A stretch of 64,000 nucleotides of DNA from Candidatus Jettenia caeni. GTDB lineage: Bacteria; Planctomycetota; Brocadiia; Brocadiales; Brocadiaceae. Positions within the stretch are counted from its first letter, which is position 1. Each line of letters starts with the position of its first letter. Location: the NCBI GenBank assembly GCA_000296795.1, contig BAFH01000004.1, positions 558,001-622,000 on the forward strand. Direction: 5' to 3'. A program made the position numbers and the translations under genes. This document shows positions 63,335 to 64,000 of the stretch, piece after piece. The notes beneath the pieces are model-generated. The model saw only the letters and a list, made by a program, of their open reading frames with translations, was not told the origin of the DNA and did no database searches.

Positions 63335-64000
63335 ATTTTATTGCATTAAAAATGCTTGTCGGAAATCGGGCTAAATATCTGGGCATTATTATCGGATTAA
63401 CCTTTGCATCCCTGCTCATTACCCAACAAGCAGCAATCTTTCTGGGATTGATGACACGGACGTACAGCTTCCTGACGGATACGTCACTTCCCGACATATG
63501 GGTGGTAGACCCAAAAATACAATTCGTTGACGATCTCAAACCGTTAAAAGAAACGGAATCACTTCGCGTTCGAAGCGTGGAAGGCGTTGCATGGGCGGTC
63601 CCGATGTATAAAGGGCTGCTGAAGGCCCGACTTCCCAACGGAACTTTCCAGACATGTAATTTTATTGGTCTTGATGATGAGACGTTAATCGGTGGTCCGC
63701 CGGAAATGCTGCAGGGACGGTTAGCAGACCTCCGCCGCAGTGACGCCGTTATTGTTGATATTGTCGGCGCTGCCGGCAAGCTGGCAACCGTTTTACCGGA
63801 TGGGAGGCGTATACCCCTGAAAATTGGCGATACTATGGAGCTGAACGACCATCGCGCTGTCGTTGTTGGTATTTGCCGGGTACAGAGAACTTTTCAGTCG
63901 CAGCCGGTTGTTTATACAACCTTCTCACGGGCGACTATCTTTGCGCCCCGTGAGCGCAAACTGATGTCATTCATACTGGTGAAAGCAAAACCAGGGCAAG
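63331..64000 (+). CDS. ABC transporter permease, FtsX/MacB type (5' part, cut by window edge)
   Basis: At least 223 codons from ATG at 63331, which overlaps the TetR stop as ATGA. LGIIIGLTFASLLITQQAAI is the first membrane helix, followed by a MacB-type extracytoplasmic domain (SLPDIWVVDPKIQF, LRVRSVEGVAWAVPMYKG, LKIGDTMELNDHRAVVVGIC). Such permeases pair with an ATPase and often a HlyD-like adaptor for efflux or lipoprotein handling; these would lie beyond the window. Linkage to a CecR-like regulator supports an efflux role. Confidence 0.85.
   Translation, partial: MNFIALKMLVGNRAKYLGIIIGLTFASLLITQQAAIFLGLMTRTYSFLTDTSLPDIWVVDPKIQFVDDLKPLKETESLRVRSVEGVAWAVPMYKGLLKARLPNGTFQTCNFIGLDDETLIGGPPEMLQGRLADLRRSDAVIVDIVGAAGKLATVLPDGRRIPLKIGDTMELNDHRAVVVGICRVQRTFQSQPVVYTTFSRATIFAPRERKLMSFILVKAKPGQ

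Overview
The window looks like a chromosomal segment of a Planctomycetota bacterium, most likely a Brocadiales (anammox-type) relative. This assignment is inferred from the overall style: an ISAzo13/Rhodopirellula-type transposase, a giant multicopper oxidase with SCO and thiol-redox partners, DUF3568 lipoproteins and many short palindromic repeats between genes. No rRNA and no hydrazine or nitrite-metabolism gene is present, so the placement is not proven.

Layout. 1-3.7 kb: a leftward surface-polysaccharide block (NodU/CmcH-type carbamoyltransferase cut by the window edge, GT9 glycosyltransferase, GmhB-like phosphatase, SDR), bracketed by 36-bp inverted repeats. 4-5.3 kb: an ISAzo13-family transposase. 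5.9-17.9 kb: a leftward five-gene set for exported copper/heme/thiol proteins: a 1681-aa multicopper oxidase, a beta-propeller lipoprotein, a double-SCO protein, a cytochrome c fused to an ABC-type binding protein, and a SurA-like/DsbA fusion. 18.0-24.4 kb: two near-identical 678-bp inverted arms enclosing an exported beta-propeller/PKD protein and a transposase-like remnant. Each arm carries a c-di-GMP-I (GEMM)-like aptamer followed by an intrinsic terminator. The arms point outward, one to the multicopper oxidase and the other to a 1636-aa paralogue of the enclosed protein (24.7-29.6 kb). The exported proteins on both sides therefore appear to share a duplicated riboswitch leader.

29.8-42.8 kb: mostly housekeeping genes (tRNA-Ser, bifunctional nuclease, CPBP protease, ubiX, MazG-like, sppA, gltX, cysS, a K+/H+ antiporter, rsmA, cupin, pdxA, ribE, psd). 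42.9-47.3 kb: a type I-B Cascade operon (cas6-cas8-cas7-cas5) without cas3, cas4, cas1 or cas2, followed by three decayed repeat-like units. 47.4-55.9 kb: eno, an FtsB/DivIC-like gene, proA, a DUF4231 protein, cinA, uvrC and murQ. 56.2-58.1 kb: DUF3568 lipoproteins and a small DUF1328 membrane protein missed by length-limited ORF calling. 58.5-64 kb: an unrecognised conserved protein, a CapA-like protein, an alpha/beta hydrolase, a phosphoribosyltransferase, and a TetR/CecR-like regulator translationally coupled to an ABC-transporter permease cut by the right edge.

The most interesting signals are the twin riboswitch-terminator leaders in the inverted arms, the effector-less Cascade with a decaying array, the copper/thiol secretion cluster with unusual domain fusions, and a dispersed ~45-bp element built from TGTGAC/GTCACA half-sites.
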